From assembly GCF_001424985.1 (NCBI RefSeq), contig NZ_LMDA01000008.1, forward strand, positions 14,193 to 73,119: a stretch of 58,927 nt of DNA. The letters are read 5' to 3'. This DNA is from Rhizobium sp. Root1212. GTDB lineage: Bacteria > Pseudomonadota > Alphaproteobacteria > Rhizobiales > Rhizobiaceae. A model generated the notes under the pieces. That model had not been told where the DNA came from, did not search any database, and saw nothing but the letters and a program-made list of their open reading frames with translations. Made by a program: the position numbers and the translations under genes. Shown here piece by piece: positions 50,600-58,927 of the stretch (position 1 is the first letter of the stretch; every line of letters begins with the position of its first letter).

Positions 50600-53073
50600 T
50601 TTTTGAAATCCGTCTGCTTGGAGATGGGATCTGTGGCGTCGAGCGTGACCTTGTTGATCAACTGGCTGGCATCGAACCACGGGACGAAGATCACGCCATG
50701 GGGCATGCGGTTTCGGCCGCGCGTATCGACACGGCTGATGATTTCCCCGCGCCGCGACTGGATGCGGATTTCCGCGCCCTGATTGATGCCCATCTTGCGG
50801 GCATCATCGCCGTTCATGAAACAGCGGGCGCCGGGAAAGGCCTTGTAGAGTTCGGGGACCCGCATCGTCATCGAGCCCGAATGCCAGTGTTCGAGCACGC
50901 GGCCGGTGACGAGCCAGAAATTGAATTCCTCGTCGGGGGATTCCGCCGGCGGCTCATAGGGCACGCCGAGAATGACGGCGCGGCCGTCCGGCTGGCCGTA
51001 GAATTTGAGCCCTTCGCCGGGTTTCACATAGGGGTCGTAGCCCTCGCGGTATCGCCAGCGCGTTTCCTTGCCATCGACGACGGGCCAGCGAAGCCCGCGA
51101 ACCTGATGATAGGTGTCGTAGGGCGCCAGATCATGGCCGTGGCCCCGGCCGAAACTGGCATATTCCTCGAACAGTCCTTTCTGCAGATAGAAGCCGAAGG
51201 CCTTGGCCTCCCGGTTTTCGTATTCGTCGGTAACCTCCGTCAGGGGGAATTTGTCGACCTGACCGTTCTGGAACAGCACCTCGTAAAGGGTCTTTCCCTT
51301 GTAGTCCGGGTTCTTGTCGAGGATATCGGCGGGCCAGACCTCGTCGGTGGTGAAGCGTTTGGAGAATTCCACCAGCTGCCAGAGGTCGGAGCGGGCATCG
51401 CCGGGCGCATTCACCAGCTGGTGCCAGACATGGGTGCGCCGTTCGGCATTGCCGTAGGCGCCTTCCTTCTCGACCCACATGGCGGCGGGCAGGATGAGGT
51501 CGGCGCTCATTGCCGTCACCGTCGGATAGGCATCGGAAACGACGATGAAATTGTCTGGGTTGCGATAGCCCTTATAGGTCTCGTTGCTGGTATTGGGGGC
51601 CGCCTGAACGTTGTTGTTGACCTGCACCCAATAGAAATTCAGCTTGCCGTCATGCAGCATCCTGTCCTGCTGCACGGCGTGATAGCCGACCTTGTCTGGC
51701 AATAGCCCGGCCGGCAGCTTCCAGAGTTCTTCCGCATGCTTGCGGTGTTCTTCGTTGGTAACGACCATGTCGGCGGGCAGGCGGTGGGCGAAGGTTCCGA
51801 CTTCACGTGCCGTTCCGCAGGCAGAGGGCTGGCCGGTCAGCGAGAAGGGGCTGTTTCCCGGCTCTGAGATTTTGCCGGTCAGCAGATGCAGGTTGTAGAC
51901 CATCTGGTTGGCCCAGACGCCGCGGACATGCTGGTTGAACCCCATGGTCCAGAGCGACATGACCTTGATCTTGGGATCGGCATAAAGCTCGGCGAGCTGT
52001 TCCAGAAAGGCGCTGTCGCAACCCGTCAATTCGGCGGTCTTTTCCAGCGTGTATTCCGAAATGATCTGCTTGAAGGCCTCGAAGTCGATCGGGTCCATCT
52101 TGGCGGCATCGGCGACGCCCTTTGCCTTCAGCTCCAGCGGGTTGTCGGGGCGCAAGCCGTAGCCGATATCCGTGGTGCCCTTCATGAATTTCGTGTGCTT
52201 GTCGATGAAATCCTGGTTCACCCGGCCGGTCTTGATGATGTGGTTGGCGATGTAGTTGAGGATCGCCAGATCCGTTCCCGGCTTGAAGATCAGCGGGATG
52301 TCGGCAAGGTCCATGCTGCGATGGGTGAAGGTGGAAAGCACCGCCACCTTTACATCCTTATGTCCCAGCCGCCGGTCGGCCACCCGCGTCCAGAGGATCG
52401 GGTGCATCTCGGCCATGTTCGAGCCCCAGAGCACGAAGGCATCGGCATTCTCGAAATCGTCATAACAGCCCATCGGCTCGTCCATGCCGAAGGTGCGCAT
52501 GAAGGCGACGGCGGCGGACGCCATACAATGGCGCGCATTGGGATCGAGATTGTTGGAGCGGAAGCCGGCGCGCATCAGCTTGGTCGCGGCATAGCCTTCG
52601 AAAATCGTCCATTGGCCGGAGCCGAACATGCCGACGGCGGTCGGGCCTTTTTCCTTCAGCACCCGTTTGGCCTGCGCGGCCATGACGTCGAAGGCCTCTT
52701 CCCAGGTGACGGGTTCGAATTCGCCGTCCTTGGCATAGGCGCCGCCGCGCTTGCGCAGCAGCGGCGTCGTCAGACGGTCCTTTCCATACATGATCTTGGA
52801 GAGGAAATAGCCTTTGACGCAGTTGAGGCCGCGATTGACCTCCGCCTCCATGTCGCCATGGGTGGCGACGACATAGTTGTCCTTGACGCCGACCATCACG
52901 CCGCAGCCGGTGCCGCAGAAGCGACAGGGCGCCTTCGACCATTTGATTTCCAGCGCCTCGACCCCTCCCGGCACGGATTGGGCCGCAGCCGGCAGGGCGA
53001 TACCCGCAGTCGAGGCCGCGATGGCCGCGGCTTGCGCCTTCAGGAGATCACGCCGCGTCAGTTCGCTCGTCAT
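50569..53073 (-). CDS. napA: NapA, periplasmic nitrate reductase catalytic subunit
   Basis: 834 residues. A Tat signal peptide ([20 protein letters not shown]) is followed by a 4Fe-4S site C50-C53-C57...C85 ([24 protein letters not shown]) and the likely Mo-coordinating Cys183 in [17 protein letters not shown]. The Mo-bis-MGD enzyme reduces nitrate to nitrite in the periplasm. NapD, encoded upstream with a 26-base overlap, binds its Tat signal. Confidence 0.97.
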   Translation of the reverse strand: MTSELTRRDLLKAQAAAIAASTAGIALPAAAQSVPGGVEALEIKWSKAPCRFCGTGCGVMVGVKDNYVVATHGDMEAEVNRGLNCVKGYFLSKIMYGKDRLTTPLLRKRGGAYAKDGEFEPVTWEEAFDVMAAQAKRVLKEKGPTAVGMFGSGQWTIFEGYAATKLMRAGFRSNNLDPNARHCMASAAVAFMRTFGMDEPMGCYDDFENADAFVLWGSNMAEMHPILWTRVADRRLGHKDVKVAVLSTFTHRSMDLADIPLIFKPGTDLAILNYIANHIIKTGRVNQDFIDKHTKFMKGTTDIGYGLRPDNPLELKAKGVADAAKMDPIDFEAFKQIISEYTLEKTAELTGCDSAFLEQLAELYADPKIKVMSLWTMGFNQHVRGVWANQMVYNLHLLTGKISEPGNSPFSLTGQPSACGTAREVGTFAHRLPADMVVTNEEHRKHAEELWKLPAGLLPDKVGYHAVQQDRMLHDGKLNFYWVQVNNNVQAAPNTSNETYKGYRNPDNFIVVSDAYPTVTAMSADLILPAAMWVEKEGAYGNAERRTHVWHQLVNAPGDARSDLWQLVEFSKRFTTDEVWPADILDKNPDYKGKTLYEVLFQNGQVDKFPLTEVTDEYENREAKAFGFYLQKGLFEEYASFGRGHGHDLAPYDTYHQVRGLRWPVVDGKETRWRYREGYDPYVKPGEGLKFYGQPDGRAVILGVPYEPPAESPDEEFNFWLVTGRVLEHWHSGSMTMRVPELYKAFPGARCFMNGDDARKMGINQGAEIRIQSRRGEIISRVDTRGRNRMPHGVIFVPWFDASQLINKVTLDATDPISKQTDFKKCAVKILPVA

Positions 53074-53320
53074 CCCTCATCTCCTCTTTCTGCAAGACCT
53101 GTTCGAAAACCATGTGGGCGGCGAGCACGCCGTCCATCGCGGAAATGCCGATGAGCGTTTCGCCGAGCGCCCCCGAATGCGGCCCCTCGATGACGATGAC
53201 GATCTTGCCGGGCTTGGCCGCGTAAACCTCGACGCCCTCCAGAGTGGCGAGCCTCGCGGAGACGCTCTCCGTCAGCTCCGGCCGCGTCACGACGACAGCG
53301 CTCGATATGTGGTCAGCCAT
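53048..53320 (-). CDS. napD: NapD, NapA maturation chaperone
   Basis: 90 residues from [20 protein letters not shown]. The ferredoxin-like NapD fold is suggested by [27 protein letters not shown] and [14 protein letters not shown]. NapD binds the Tat signal of NapA until its cofactor is in place. It overlaps napF (eight bases) and napA (26 bases). Confidence 0.92.
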   Translation of the reverse strand: MADHISSAVVVTRPELTESVSARLATLEGVEVYAAKPGKIVIVIEGPHSGALGETLIGISAMDGVLAAHMVFEQVLQKEEMRDDERTDAA

Positions 53321-53804
53321 GGACGACCTCCAGTGAGCGCATCGAAATGGAATTGGTGGGACAGACCGAGAGACAGGCGCCGCAGCCCGTACAGGCATCG
53401 GCGTCGAGGGCAGGGACGAACGGTCCGCCCAGCCGCGGCTTGAAGCGGATAGCCTCGGTCGGACAGCTATCCCGACAGGCCTGACAGTCGACGTAATTGA
53501 CGGCGAGACAGCCGTCTTCGATGACGGCGTGATGGGAAAATCGGGTTGCGAAGCGGGGCGGAAAAACCGCCTCGGGACATCGTTCCGCGCAACGGCCGCA
53601 GAAGGTGCATTCGCCGCGACTGAAATCGACGGTCGCTCTTCCCGACTGCAGCACGATGATATCGCTGGGACAGAGTTCCACGCAGGCTCCGCAGCCGGAA
53701 CAGTTCTGGATCGATTGCGCTGTTACGCCGGGGGGATAGACGGCGGCGGTTTCAGCCAGCCGGCCGCTCAGAAATGCTCGCCTTGTCGGTGCAGGGGACG
53801 CCAT
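53313..53804 (-). CDS. napF: NapF, ferredoxin-like maturation protein
   Basis: 163 residues with several 4Fe-4S motifs: CSGCGACVELCP, CTFCGRCAERCP, CQACRDSCP and CTGCGACLSVCP. The third lacks one Cys of the regular CxxCxxC pattern. NapF is cytoplasmic and helps load NapA with its cluster. Start at MASPAPTRRAFLSG (53804); an upstream ATG (53954) overlaps napE in another frame. Confidence 0.93.
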   Translation of the reverse strand: MASPAPTRRAFLSGRLAETAAVYPPGVTAQSIQNCSGCGACVELCPSDIIVLQSGRATVDFSRGECTFCGRCAERCPEAVFPPRFATRFSHHAVIEDGCLAVNYVDCQACRDSCPTEAIRFKPRLGGPFVPALDADACTGCGACLSVCPTNSISMRSLEVVHG

Positions 53805-53808
53805 CCGT

Positions 53809-54021
53809 TCACTCCGCAGAGCCGGGTGGCGCGGGGACGACATCGTGTGGGCCCGGCGGGCCGTAGACGATCTGGTACATCCACACGAGGAAGCCATAGC
53901 CGCCGACCACGCCGACAGCGACAACCGGCCAGATGCCGAAAGCCAGAACGGCAAAGGTGAGCAATTCTTTCCGGCGCTTGGCGCGGAAACTCATGACGTC
54001 GTCCGATCGGGTCGCCTCCAA
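53809..54021 (-). CDS. napE: NapE, small membrane protein of the nap operon
   Basis: 70 residues. Core ELLTFAVLAFGIWPVVAVGV, then VGGYGFLVWMYQIVYGPPGP, the typical NapE single helix and GPPGP. A TTG at 54021 with GGAGG eight bases upstream is the better-supplied start; an ATG ten codons later is the alternative. It leads napEFDABC. Function unclear. Confidence 0.85.
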   Translation of the reverse strand: MEATRSDDVMSFRAKRRKELLTFAVLAFGIWPVVAVGVVGGYGFLVWMYQIVYGPPGPHDVVPAPPGSAE

Positions 54022-54161
54022 AACAACATCCTCCCCGAGGTTGTATCAAAGAGATCGAGTCAATAATTTACTGTAGGATAAATTCCGCTTTTGTCTATCC
54101 TGCAAATATTATGGCATCGCAGCAAAAGATGAATGGGAAATTCTTCTTATTGAGCGATGTC

Positions 54162-55385
54162 TTATTGAGTGATCATCTGTCGCCGTTTTTTAACCAGCAT
54201 GGGAGTGTATTCCCAAAGGTAGAGGATGAAGGCCATCAGCCAGGCCGATCCCGCGATTGCATAAAGCGTGCTTGCACCGTCCGGAAAAACCGCCGTGAGC
54301 GGCCGCACCAGCGCGCAGACGAGGATCGCGAGATAGGAAAGACTGGTCATAGCGGATGCATGCAGCACGCGGCCGGTATGCCCGCGGGTGGCGCGGGTCA
54401 TGACGGCGAGCATCATCGTCGTGACGGTGCCGATCGTCAGCACATGCATGGCAGCCGGGCCTTCCATCAGGCCGAGCGCCGAAAGCGTCATCGCCAGGAA
54501 GCCCAGGGGAACGAAAAGATAGGCCACATGCAGGATCGCAACGAGCGGTTCGGCCACGGTCGCCCAGCCGCGCCAGCGATAAAGCCGGATTGCCTGTAGC
54601 ACGGCTGCAAAACCGGCCATCAGCGCAATGACCGATCCTTCCGGGTGAAGCGCCCAGCCCAGCAACGCGGCGACGGAGACAAGGATCGTTGCCGTATCGA
54701 ATCCGCCATAGGGCGCCGGGAAACCGACGGAGCCGCGCTTTGCAAGCCAGTTCCGCGTGAAGCTCGGGAGAATCCGGCCGCCGACGACGATCACCATGCC
54801 GATATAGGCCGCCACGGCAAATCGCGGGCTGATCTCCGGCGCGCCCTTCACGATCGTCTCGACGTGAAAGCAGATATTGGCGAGCGACAGGACGCCGAGC
54901 CCGGCAATCACCTTCAGGTCCGCCCATTTTTTCCCGGCAATGACCTCGCGTACGCAGATGAACAGCAGCGTCGGCAGGAACACGGCGTCAGCCGCGGCCG
55001 AAACGGCGCTTCCCAGCAGATCGGGAACCAGCATGGCGATGCGACCCATGGCCCAGAGTGAAAACAGGAAAACCAGCGGCCGGCCGGAGACCGGCAATCG
55101 TCCCGTCCAGTTCGGCACGGCGGTCAGTAGGAAACCGGCAAGAACCGCGCTGGCGAAGCCGAACAGCATCTCATGCGCGTGCCATGCTGGAGCGCCGTAG
55201 TCTCCGGCGAGATCGATCCGTCCCGTCAGCGCCATGATCCAGAGAACCATGGTGCAGCAGGCCCAGACCGCGGCGCCGAGGAAAAACGGCCTGAACCCGT
55301 AGGAAAACAGGACCGGGCCTGTGGTCGAAAGTCCCCTCGGAACGGCGGCACGCCGTGACGCGGTGACAGGATCGGTGTTGCTCAT
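54162..55385 (-). CDS. nnrS: NnrS, heme/copper membrane protein for NO stress
   Basis: 407 residues with about 12 membrane segments. NnrS features: FSYGFRPFFLGAAVWACCTM, APAWHAHEMLFGFASAVLAG (His ligands in WHAHEM), AAMHVLTIGTVTTMMLAVMT and TRATRGHTGR. It lessens nitrosative damage, probably by binding NO-linked heme/copper. Start MSNTDPVTASRRA has a GGAGA upstream; the earlier ATG (55502) crosses the NnrR-type boxes. Confidence 0.94.
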   Translation of the reverse strand: MSNTDPVTASRRAAVPRGLSTTGPVLFSYGFRPFFLGAAVWACCTMVLWIMALTGRIDLAGDYGAPAWHAHEMLFGFASAVLAGFLLTAVPNWTGRLPVSGRPLVFLFSLWAMGRIAMLVPDLLGSAVSAAADAVFLPTLLFICVREVIAGKKWADLKVIAGLGVLSLANICFHVETIVKGAPEISPRFAVAAYIGMVIVVGGRILPSFTRNWLAKRGSVGFPAPYGGFDTATILVSVAALLGWALHPEGSVIALMAGFAAVLQAIRLYRWRGWATVAEPLVAILHVAYLFVPLGFLAMTLSALGLMEGPAAMHVLTIGTVTTMMLAVMTRATRGHTGRVLHASAMTSLSYLAILVCALVRPLTAVFPDGASTLYAIAGSAWLMAFILYLWEYTPMLVKKRRQMITQ

Positions 55386-55437
55386 ATCTCGTCTCCATTC
55401 ATGGAGAACAGAATGGACAAGGAAATCCCCTTCCTCT

Positions 55438-55451
55438 TTGCGCCAGCACAA
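55438..55451. promoter_or_regulatory. NnrR-type box, nnrS side
   Basis: TTGCGCCAGCACAA fits TTG-N8-CAA. It lies 53 bases before the nnrS start and 42 bp from the second box, about four helical turns. Confidence 0.8.
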
Positions 55452-55479
55452 ATAGCGCGTGAGCTTTACCCCATCCATG

Positions 55480-55493
55480 TTGTTCCAGCACAA
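55480..55493. promoter_or_regulatory. NnrR-type box, nirK side
   Basis: TTGTTCCAGCACAA fits TTG-N8-CAA and shares CCAGCACAA with the box at 55438. It ends 75 bases before the nirK start, fitting an activator site. Confidence 0.8.
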
Positions 55494-55568
55494 AGAGAGC
55501 AATCCGGACGGCGTTTAACTTCCCTTTGAAAGAACGAAGCAAGTTCGTTTTTAACCAGGAGAAGTTCG

Positions 55569-56705
55569 ATGAGCAGCCAATTCCTCATGACAAGACGCAC
55601 AATTCTTGCGGGGGCAGCTATTGCCGGCGCAGCCGCGCCGCTCGTGGCTGCCTCGACGGCCGGTGCAACCGGCGAACCCGGCCTCGTCGAGCCGCAAACC
55701 ACCGATATAACCGGCCTCGAAAGGGTGAAGCTCGAACTGGCAAAACCGCCCTTCGTGCACCCGCACACCCAGAAGGCTGTCGGCGGCCCGAAAATCTATG
55801 AGGTGACGCTGACCATCGAGGAAAAAAAGATCGTCGTCGATGATGCCGGCACGGAAGTCCATGCCATGACCTTCAACGGCTCGGTGCCCGGCCCGTTGAT
55901 CGTCGTGCATCAGGATGATTATGTCGAGGTTACCCTCGTCAATCCCGAGACCAACGAGCTGCAGCACAATATCGATTTCCATTCGGCAACCGGTGCGCTC
56001 GGTGGCGGTGCGCTGACCGTGGTCAATCCCGGCGAGAAGGCGGTGATGCGTTTCAAGGCCACCAAGGCCGGCGTCTTCGTCTACCATTGCGCACCTCCCG
56101 GAATGGTGCCCTGGCATGTCACTTCGGGCATGAACGGCGCGATCCTCGTGCTGCCGCGTGACGGCCTCAAGGACCACAAGGGCAACGAGCTCGTCTACGA
56201 CCGCGCCTATTATGTCGGCGAGCAGGATTTCTACGTGCCGCGGGATGCGGACGGAACCTACAAGAAATACGGCAGCGCCGGTGAAGCCTATGCCGATGTT
56301 CTGGAGGTGATGAAGACCCTGACACCGAGCCATATCGTCTTCAACGGTGCGGTCGGCGCCCTGACCGGCGCCAATGCGCTGAACGCCAAGGTGGGCGAGA
56401 AGGTGCTGATCCTGCATTCGCAGGCAAACCGGGACACCCGCCCGCACCTGATCGGCGGCCATGGCGATTACGTCTGGGCGACCGGCAAGTTTGCAAACCC
56501 GCCGGATCTCGATCAGGAAACCTGGTTCATTCCGGGCGGGGCGGCGGGGGCTGCTTTCTACACCTTCCACCAGCCGGGCATCTACGCCTATGTCAACCAC
56601 AACCTCATCGAGGCCTTTGAAAAGGGCGCTGCCGCCCATTTCAAGGTCGAGGGCGAGTGGAACAACGACCTGATGACCGCCATCGTCACGCCGAACAACC
56701 ACTAA
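55569..56705 (+). CDS. nirK: NirK, copper nitrite reductase
   Basis: 378 residues. A Tat-type signal ([20 protein letters not shown]) precedes two cupredoxin domains. Type-1 copper ligands: H133, C174, H183, M188 ([17 protein letters not shown]); type-2 copper: H138, H173 and a later His in YVNHNL or [10 protein letters not shown]. It reduces nitrite to NO. Pseudoazurin, encoded nearby, is the likely electron donor. An NnrR-type box lies upstream and nirV follows. Confidence 0.97.
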   Translation: MSSQFLMTRRTILAGAAIAGAAAPLVAASTAGATGEPGLVEPQTTDITGLERVKLELAKPPFVHPHTQKAVGGPKIYEVTLTIEEKKIVVDDAGTEVHAMTFNGSVPGPLIVVHQDDYVEVTLVNPETNELQHNIDFHSATGALGGGALTVVNPGEKAVMRFKATKAGVFVYHCAPPGMVPWHVTSGMNGAILVLPRDGLKDHKGNELVYDRAYYVGEQDFYVPRDADGTYKKYGSAGEAYADVLEVMKTLTPSHIVFNGAVGALTGANALNAKVGEKVLILHSQANRDTRPHLIGGHGDYVWATGKFANPPDLDQETWFIPGGAAGAAFYTFHQPGIYAYVNHNLIEAFEKGAAAHFKVEGEWNNDLMTAIVTPNNH

Positions 56706-56720
56706 AAAACCGGCGAGACC

Positions 56721-56746
56721 GTCCGCGCCACCGCCACGGCGCGGAC
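56721..56746 (+). terminator. Hairpin between nirK and nirV
   Basis: GTCCGCGCC-N8-GGCGCGGAC, a perfect 9-bp stem, starts 15 bases after nirK, followed only by ACACCCCTTTC. It may attenuate nirV or protect the nirK mRNA end. Confidence 0.6.
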
Positions 56747-56777
56747 ACCCCTTTCAACTCATGCCGGGGATAGCCCG

Positions 56778-57683
56778 ATGCGCACGCCTGCCAGGAAACA
56801 GACCGTATCGCTTCTCTCGATCGGGCTTCCGATCGTTCTCCTCATTGGCTCTTCGGCGGGCATTGCCGGCCAGCTCGGCTATTTCGAAAGGCCGGCAGCG
56901 AGGGCGGCGAGCGATCTCGCGGAAACCGTCTCGATCCCGGCCGGCACCTTCACCTACCGGGCCGATGGCGAATTCTACAAGAACGGTTTCGCCGTCGATG
57001 GGCCGATGATCGAGAAGGCAATGCCGCCGGTGCCTTCGATGATGAAGTACCAGGTCAGCGAGGGCGAATACGGGCGCTGTGTTGAGGCGGGAAAATGCCC
57101 CACCATCGCGCCTGCGCATATCCGGGGCAAGGATTTTCCGGTCACCGGCGTCAGCTATGACGATGCGACGGCCTATGCGCGCTGGTTCAGCGAAAAGACC
57201 GGCGAGAGCTGGGTTCTGCCGACCTATGAACAGATGGCCTTTGCCGCCGGCAGCAAGTTCGTCGATGACGCGCTCGGGGTCGATCCCGACAGCGGCAATC
57301 CGGCGCTGCGCTGGCTGGCGGATTACGAGCGGGAAACCCGGCGAAAGGCGGAGAGCGATCCGGAGCCGAAAGTCAGGGGCCATTTCGGCGAGAACGAACA
57401 TGGCCTTGCCGATTTCGCCGGTAATGTCTGGGAATGGACCTCGACCTGTCATCGCCGCGTCGATCTGGCGGGCGCGACCCCGGCCCGGACCAATCTCGCC
57501 TGCGGTATCTACGTCACCGTCGGCCAGCACAATTCGCCGATGAGTTCCTTTGTCCGCGATCCGAAGACAGGTGGCTGTGCTGTCGGCGCTCCGCCGGCCA
57601 ATCTCGGTTTCAGGCTGATCAGGGATGACCGATGGTATGCGGGCCTCCTGAAACGGCTTCGAGACCGCGGCATAATTTCCTAG
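56778..57683 (+). CDS. nirV: NirV, formylglycine-generating-enzyme-like protein
   Basis: 301 residues with a signal/anchor (about 10-32) and an FGE-sulfatase domain: YQVSEGEYGRCVEAGKCPTI, VTGVSYDDATAYARWFSEKT, then FAGNVWEWTSTC and NLGFRLI. NirV commonly accompanies nirK; its exact role is unsettled, and FGE-like catalysis is not proven. It follows nirK by 72 bases. Confidence 0.93.
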   Translation: MRTPARKQTVSLLSIGLPIVLLIGSSAGIAGQLGYFERPAARAASDLAETVSIPAGTFTYRADGEFYKNGFAVDGPMIEKAMPPVPSMMKYQVSEGEYGRCVEAGKCPTIAPAHIRGKDFPVTGVSYDDATAYARWFSEKTGESWVLPTYEQMAFAAGSKFVDDALGVDPDSGNPALRWLADYERETRRKAESDPEPKVRGHFGENEHGLADFAGNVWEWTSTCHRRVDLAGATPARTNLACGIYVTVGQHNSPMSSFVRDPKTGGCAVGAPPANLGFRLIRDDRWYAGLLKRLRDRGIIS

Positions 57684-57735
57684 TGCTTGTTACGGAAGCT
57701 GCAGCTAGTACACTACCCACTATCGATCGATATTC

Positions 57736-58449
57736 ATGGGGCTGGAGTTTCCGTTGAAGATAGACAAGAGCGTCGTCAAATCCTTCCCGATGTTCGAGAG
57801 AATGCCGGACGCCGATGTGGACGCGCTGTTGTCGCAAGCTGTGTCCAAGCGTATCGGCCCCGGCGAAGCCTTCTTCGAGCAGGGTGGCGCTGCGACGCAT
57901 TTCTTTCTTCTTCTCAACGGCCGCCTCAAGGTCACGCAGGTCACGGCCGATGGCCAGCAGATCATCGTGCGGGTCGTGCATCCCGGCGATCTCTTCGGCT
58001 TTGCCAAAGCGCTGCGCCGCAGCGATTATCCGGGCACGGCGCTTGCCGTCATCGAAAGCCTCGCTTTGTGCTGGGCGACGGAACTGTGGCCGCAATTCAT
58101 CGATCGCAGCCCGCATCTGGCGGTCAGCGCCCTGAACACGATCGGGCAGCGGCTGGAAGAGGCCCATACGCGCATCCGCGAAATCTCGACGGAAGAGGTC
58201 GAGCGACGCGTCGCCCACACGGTGCTCAGGCTGACCAAACAGGCGGGCAGGGCGGAGGAGGCCGGCGTGCGGATCGATTTCCCGATCACTCGCCAGGATA
58301 TCGCCGAAATGACCGGCACGACGCTGCACACCGTCTCGCGCATCCTGAGCGCCTGGGAAGCGAAAGGCCTCGTCGAGGGCGGCCGGCAGAAACTGCTGGT
58401 GCGCGATATCGCCGGCCTGCAGGCATTGGCCGACAGCGACGGACGCTGA
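57736..58449 (+). CDS. nnrR: NnrR, CRP/FNR-family regulator of denitrification
   Basis: 237 residues: an N-terminal cyclic-nucleotide-like beta-barrel (FEQGGAATHFFLLLNGRLKV) and a C-terminal HTH (ITRQDIAEMTGTTLHTVSRI, about 180-200). It lacks the N-terminal Cys cluster of FNR (only one Cys, in LALCWATEL), so it is an NO-responsive NnrR/DNR-type rather than an Fe-S FNR. TTG-N8-CAA boxes at six sites around it fit its expected target. Confidence 0.92.
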   Translation: MGLEFPLKIDKSVVKSFPMFERMPDADVDALLSQAVSKRIGPGEAFFEQGGAATHFFLLLNGRLKVTQVTADGQQIIVRVVHPGDLFGFAKALRRSDYPGTALAVIESLALCWATELWPQFIDRSPHLAVSALNTIGQRLEEAHTRIREISTEEVERRVAHTVLRLTKQAGRAEEAGVRIDFPITRQDIAEMTGTTLHTVSRILSAWEAKGLVEGGRQKLLVRDIAGLQALADSDGR

Positions 58450-58469
58450 CGGAGATTTTCCGTGTCTCT

Positions 58470-58483
58470 TTGATCGAGAGCAA
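58470..58483. promoter_or_regulatory. NnrR/FNR-type box before pseudoazurin gene
   Basis: TTGATCGAGAGCAA fits TTG-N8-CAA and has an FNR-like TTGAT half-site. It lies 72 bases before the pseudoazurin start. Confidence 0.78.
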
Positions 58484-58554
58484 AGAGCGGAGAAGCCGCT
58501 TTGCCTATGGTCCTTGCAGTGAAGCCGATCGGGCTTTGCGCAAGGAGCCAAAAC

Positions 58555-58927
58555 ATGAAAAACAGGATTCTCGCCGTCGCAACCGCCGCCATCGTGACCG
58601 CGGCCTTCGGCGTTGCGGCCCGTGCCGCCGAGTTCGAAATTCATATGCTGAACAAGGGCAAGGACGGCGCGATGGTCTTCGAACCCGGCGCCCTCAAGGT
58701 GACGAAGGGTGATACCGTAACCTTCATCCCGACCGACAAGAGCCACAATGCTGAGACTGTTTCCGGTCTGCTGCCGGTCGGAGCCGAAGCGTTCAAGGGC
58801 AAGATGAACGAAACCGTCAAGGTGACCTTCGGCGCGTCGGGTGCCTACGTCATCAAGTGCGCGCCGCATTTTGGCATGGGCATGGCCGCCGTGATCGTCG
58901 TCGATGACAGCCCCGCAAACCTGGCAG
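58555..58927 (+). CDS. paz: Pseudoazurin, blue copper electron carrier (cut by window end)
   Basis: The first 124 residues are present: a signal peptide ending VAARA, then [20 protein letters not shown]. The copper ligands are visible as SHNAE (His) and CAPHFGMGM (Cys, His, Met). Pseudoazurin delivers electrons to NirK in the periplasm. AAGGAG lies upstream. The last 20-25 residues lie beyond the window. Confidence 0.94.
   Translation, partial: MKNRILAVATAAIVTAAFGVAARAAEFEIHMLNKGKDGAMVFEPGALKVTKGDTVTFIPTDKSHNAETVSGLLPVGAEAFKGKMNETVKVTFGASGAYVIKCAPHFGMGMAAVIVVDDSPANLA

Noticed and set aside
51886..53154. 422-residue plus-strand ORF opposite napA
   Set aside because: Shadow of napA; the NapA Fe-S and Mo-site motifs are in the other strand.
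53809..54021. Alternative ATG start for napE, ten codons in
   Set aside because: Not excluded, but the TTG start has the better-spaced GGAGG, so it is used in the annotation.
55551..56702. 383-residue minus-strand ORF opposite nirK
   Set aside because: Antisense of nirK, which has the full set of copper ligands.
1..58927. CRISPR arrays, tRNA, rRNA and transposases
   Set aside because: No regularly spaced repeat array, no tRNA-like cloverleaf, no rRNA stretch and no DDE or serine recombinase was recognised by eye; absence is not proven without a tool.

Overview
The window looks like part of a large repABC-type plasmid (or plasmid-derived replicon) of a Rhizobiales bacterium, probably the Rhizobium/Agrobacterium/Ensifer group. 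The grounds are a Ti-plasmid-like set of conjugation genes (traCDG, traAFBH, trb operon, a Ti-type oriT), quorum-sensing genes traI/traR/traM, a repABC replicator with a small antisense RNA and parS palindromes, and rhizobial-type denitrification genes. No tRNA, rRNA, CRISPR array or intact transposase was seen.

Layout. (1) 1-3221: small plasmid-type genes (hypothetical proteins, DUF736, thermonuclease, WGR protein), partly degenerate. (2) 3560-4798: a full-length serA. (3) 4930-13259: DNA-transfer genes, traG-traD-traC leftwards and traA-traF-traB-traH rightwards, divergent around oriT. (4) 13260-15158: a decayed ATPase remnant, an XRE-type regulator, and the convergent pair traM/traR. (5) 15315-25489: the leftward operon traI-trbBCDEJKLFGHI (AHL synthase plus mating-pair T4SS). 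(6) 25490-29607: traI/repA divergent control region, repA, a 43-codon ORF containing a parS palindrome, repB, antisense ctRNA, repC, and a second parS. (7) 29608-36609: a scar of broken genes (dipeptide-type ABC transporter, cupin, VapBC toxin-antitoxin, DUF6283-like) with one apparently intact lytic transglycosylase. (8) 36610-39431: LysR regulator, PLP-dependent Cys/Met enzyme, 5-formyl-THF cyclo-ligase. (9) 39544-58927: a denitrification island: norEFCBQD, hemN, an uncharacterised DUF2249/membrane/DUF2249/MIP18-like module, napEFDABC, nnrS, nirK-nirV, nnrR, and the start of a pseudoazurin gene cut by the window end.

How the parts work together. TraI would make an acyl-homoserine lactone, TraR would sense it and TraM would restrain TraR; this would control relaxosome, T4SS and replicator genes as in Ti plasmids. 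The denitrification genes would reduce nitrate to nitrite (Nap), nitrite to NO (NirK, electrons from pseudoazurin) and NO to N2O (NorCB). Six matching 14-bp TTG-N8-CAA sites lie next to nor, hemN/DUF2249, nnrS, nirK and pseudoazurin, and the likely regulator, NnrR, is encoded alongside. nosZ (N2O reductase) is not in the window. The most notable features are a denitrification island beside a complete quorum-sensing-regulated conjugation and replication apparatus, an uncharacterised DUF2249 module inside that island, and several candidate control elements (traI leader hairpin, traI-repA repeats, norB/norQ terminator).
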